DNA of 64,000 nucleotides from an uncultured Bacteroides sp. (GTDB taxonomy: Bacteria > Bacteroidota > Bacteroidia > Cytophagales > Cyclobacteriaceae): the NCBI GenBank assembly GCA_902168185.1, contig CABHOV010000029.1, forward strand, positions 1-64,000, read 5' to 3'. Of this stretch, positions 62,270-64,000 are shown one piece after another (position 1 is the first letter of the stretch; each line of letters opens with the position of its first letter). A program made the position numbers and the translations under genes. The notes under the pieces are model-generated. The model searched no databases. It saw only the letters and a program-made list of their open reading frames with translations, and was not told where the DNA came from.

Positions 62270-64000
62270 TTAAATTCTGGCCTGGTAAGTATATAGATCA
62301 AAATATCTTCCCTGCTGGGCGATCAGTTCTTCGTGTTTGCCACGCTCTTTAATACGACCTCCTTCAATAACCAGGATTTGATCTGCCTGACGAATCGTAC
62401 TTAGCCTGTGGGCAATCACGAAAGTAGTTCGGCCCTTCATAAGGCTCCGGAGACTATCCTGTATAAATGATTCTGATTCGGTATCGAGATTCGAGGTCGC
62501 TTCATCCAGAATTAAAATACGTGGATTTGCAAGAATCGCGCGTGCTATAGCAATACGCTGACGTTGTCCACCCGAGAGTTTTACACCACGCTCACCGATC
62601 ACCGTGTCTAATCCTTTTTCAAAGCGATCTGTAAATTCATGCACGTGCGCAGCATGCACTGCCCGATCAAGTTCTTCAGCAGAAGCGTTTGGTCTTGGGA
62701 AGAGTATATTTTCACGAATCGTTCCTTCGAAAAGAAAGTCGTCTTGTAGAACCACACCCAGCTGACTCCTATAGCTGCTCAATGAAACTTTGGAAAGATC
62801 AACACCATCTACCGTGATCATCCCACTTTCAGGATTGAGAAAAGTTGCTGCTAATCCTGCTATCGTAGTTTTGCCAGAGCCGGACGTACCCACCAAAGCA
62901 GTAACGCTACCGTTGGGGGCTGTGAAATTGATGTCTTGTAAAACGGGTTTACCTTCCTCGTACGAAAATGAAACGTTGTTGAAAACTATATCACCTTTTA
63001 TAGTATCGATCTTGATGGTGCGCACTGTGCCGTCATCTTCCGGAGTCATATTCATAATCTCTTCGGTACGATCAAGCCCTGCAAAGGCTTCTGTTAACTG
63101 GCTCCCTATATTACTCATCTGCACGATAGGAGCGATCATAAAACCAAGATATAGCGTGAAGGAAAGAAAATCTCCAAACGTCATCGCGCCATCAATGATC
63201 ATATAGCCACCAATGCCCATGATGCCGGCACTGGCGAGGCCAAGTAAGAAAGTTGCTGCACTGGTAACAACACTGGTTGATGTAAGACTTTGCTTTACAT
63301 TCAGGAAAAGTTTTTCAACACCAGCTTCGAAGCTTTTTATTTCCTGCGCTTCAGCATTAAAGCCTTTGATCACGCGAACACCATTTAATGTTTCTGTTAA
63401 GCGGCCCGTAACCTCTGCGTTGAGTTTGCCGCGTTCGCGAAATATAGGGCGGATCTTATTAAAGGCTTTCAGGGATATAAATCCAAACACTAACACGGGT
63501 ACCAGTACATATAGTGTCATCAATGGGCTAATGCGGATCAATAGCACAAGGCATATCACGGCACTGAGCAAGCCTCCCACAAGCTGTACAAGACCAGTAC
63601 CCACCAGGTTGCGTACACCTTCAACATCCGTCATGATGCGCGATACGAGTGCTCCCGATTTACTGTTATCAAAGAACCGAATCGGTAATTGTAAAATTTG
63701 TTTTTGAACACGTACACGTAGTACAGAGATGAGGTGTTGTGCTTCGACACTTAGTAATTTTGTAAGCAGAAACGATGTTACAGCTTGTACAATGATGGCA
63801 GCAACCACACCTCCCAACAAATAGTACAACATGGTTATATTCTTGTTGGCAATCACTTCATCGACCAGATATTTGCTGGCCCAAGGGAGTGTTAGTCCCG
63901 ATATTCGACTGATAACGATGAGGATAAGCCCGATGAATAAAAGATTTCTGCGGGGCCAGACTATTGTTTTGAAAACGTGACCAATGGTGACTTTGGACTT
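62270..64000 (-). CDS. ABC exporter, fused permease-ATPase (5' partial)
   Basis: The minus-strand frame is open to the right edge, so the start lies outside; the internal GTG at 63856 is not a true start. The 577 visible codons cover most of the type-I exporter: part of TM1 (LLFIGLILIVISRISGLTL) through TM6 with coupling loops, then the nucleotide-binding domain with Walker A GTSGSGKTT, Q-loop GVVLQDD, signature LSGGQRQR, Walker B ILILDEATS and H-loop AHRLST. It resembles MsbA/LmrA-type half-transporters that work as dimers. The substrate (lipid, drug or peptide) cannot be told. Confidence 0.94.
   Translation of the reverse strand, partial: KSKVTIGHVFKTIVWPRRNLLFIGLILIVISRISGLTLPWASKYLVDEVIANKNITMLYYLLGGVVAAIIVQAVTSFLLTKLLSVEAQHLISVLRVRVQKQILQLPIRFFDNSKSGALVSRIMTDVEGVRNLVGTGLVQLVGGLLSAVICLVLLIRISPLMTLYVLVPVLVFGFISLKAFNKIRPIFRERGKLNAEVTGRLTETLNGVRVIKGFNAEAQEIKSFEAGVEKLFLNVKQSLTSTSVVTSAATFLLGLASAGIMGIGGYMIIDGAMTFGDFLSFTLYLGFMIAPIVQMSNIGSQLTEAFAGLDRTEEIMNMTPEDDGTVRTIKIDTIKGDIVFNNVSFSYEEGKPVLQDINFTAPNGSVTALVGTSGSGKTTIAGLAATFLNPESGMITVDGVDLSKVSLSSYRSQLGVVLQDDFLFEGTIRENILFPRPNASAEELDRAVHAAHVHEFTDRFEKGLDTVIGERGVKLSGGQRQRIAIARAILANPRILILDEATSNLDTESESFIQDSLRSLMKGRTTFVIAHRLSTIRQADQILVIEGGRIKERGKHEELIAQQGRYFDLYTYQARI

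Noticed and set aside
62270-63856. GTG at 63856 as the start of the ABC exporter
   Set aside because: The frame stays open to the window edge and upstream codons read as a normal first membrane helix; the true start is outside.
1-64000. CRISPR arrays, tRNA or rRNA genes, prophage or intact insertion sequences
   Set aside because: I saw no regularly spaced repeats, no clover-leaf candidates, no transposase or integrase signatures.

Overview
The window looks like a chromosomal segment of a Bacteroidota bacterium, most likely from the order Cytophagales. The evidence is the type IX secretion / gliding style proteins (SprB-like repeats, PorP/SprF, gliding-motility C-terminal domains), a beta-propeller sensor kinase, the fused alpha/beta 2-oxoacid dehydrogenase E1, short Bacteroidota-type lipoproteins, and many promoters of the Bacteroidota form TTG-N17-20-TAnnTTTG. 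I see no rRNA, tRNA, CRISPR array, prophage, integrase or intact insertion sequence. The species cannot be named from the sequence alone.

Layout. 1-6.1 kb: the 3' part of a multi-PAS hybrid histidine kinase, a small STAS-like protein and a GH89 alpha-N-acetylglucosaminidase. 6.1-19 kb (minus strand): a surface-adhesin operon with a 2823-residue SprB-like protein, a PorP/SprF outer-membrane protein and a 1091-residue propeller/PKD protein. 19-24.5 kb: a sparse region with two candidate micro-proteins, a SPOR-OmpA envelope protein, a TlpA-like thioredoxin, a collagen-like exported protein and an OB-fold protein. 24.7-30.7 kb (minus): an unusual response regulator followed by a propeller histidine kinase, then a separate 4-helix-sensor histidine kinase.

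30.9-39.2 kb: metabolic and repair genes, namely an alpha/beta hydrolase, an SDR oxidoreductase, DNA polymerase IV, a lysine-rich lipoprotein, an SRAP-fold protein that has lost its catalytic residues, a YheT-like hydrolase, a YfiT-like DinB-fold protein, TerC and alanine dehydrogenase. 39.4-45.4 kb: fused E1 dehydrogenase, lipoproteins, a LuxE-like acyl-activating protein, DoxX and a zinc-ribbon methyltransferase.

45.6-52.8 kb (plus): an ECF sigma / anti-sigma / exported-protein operon, then a tripartite efflux operon (HlyD-like adaptor, MacB-type permease without ATPase, TolC-like channel). 52.9-64 kb: PurB, a ferredoxin-type reductase, a CDF metal exporter, a decayed helix-hairpin-helix barrel gene, a lipoprotein/sterol-desaturase pair, a histone-H1-like Lys/Ala protein, a divergent HxlR regulator/alcohol dehydrogenase pair and the 3' part of an ABC exporter that runs off the window.

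Most notable: the SRAP-family protein with Cys2, Glu and His all replaced; the frameshifted barrel pseudogene; small lipoproteins and micro-ORFs easily missed by gene callers; a response regulator with a vestigial ATPase-like N-terminus; and a window-wide excess of the tetranucleotide TATA in coding DNA, arising from ATA isoleucine codons placed after T-ending codons.
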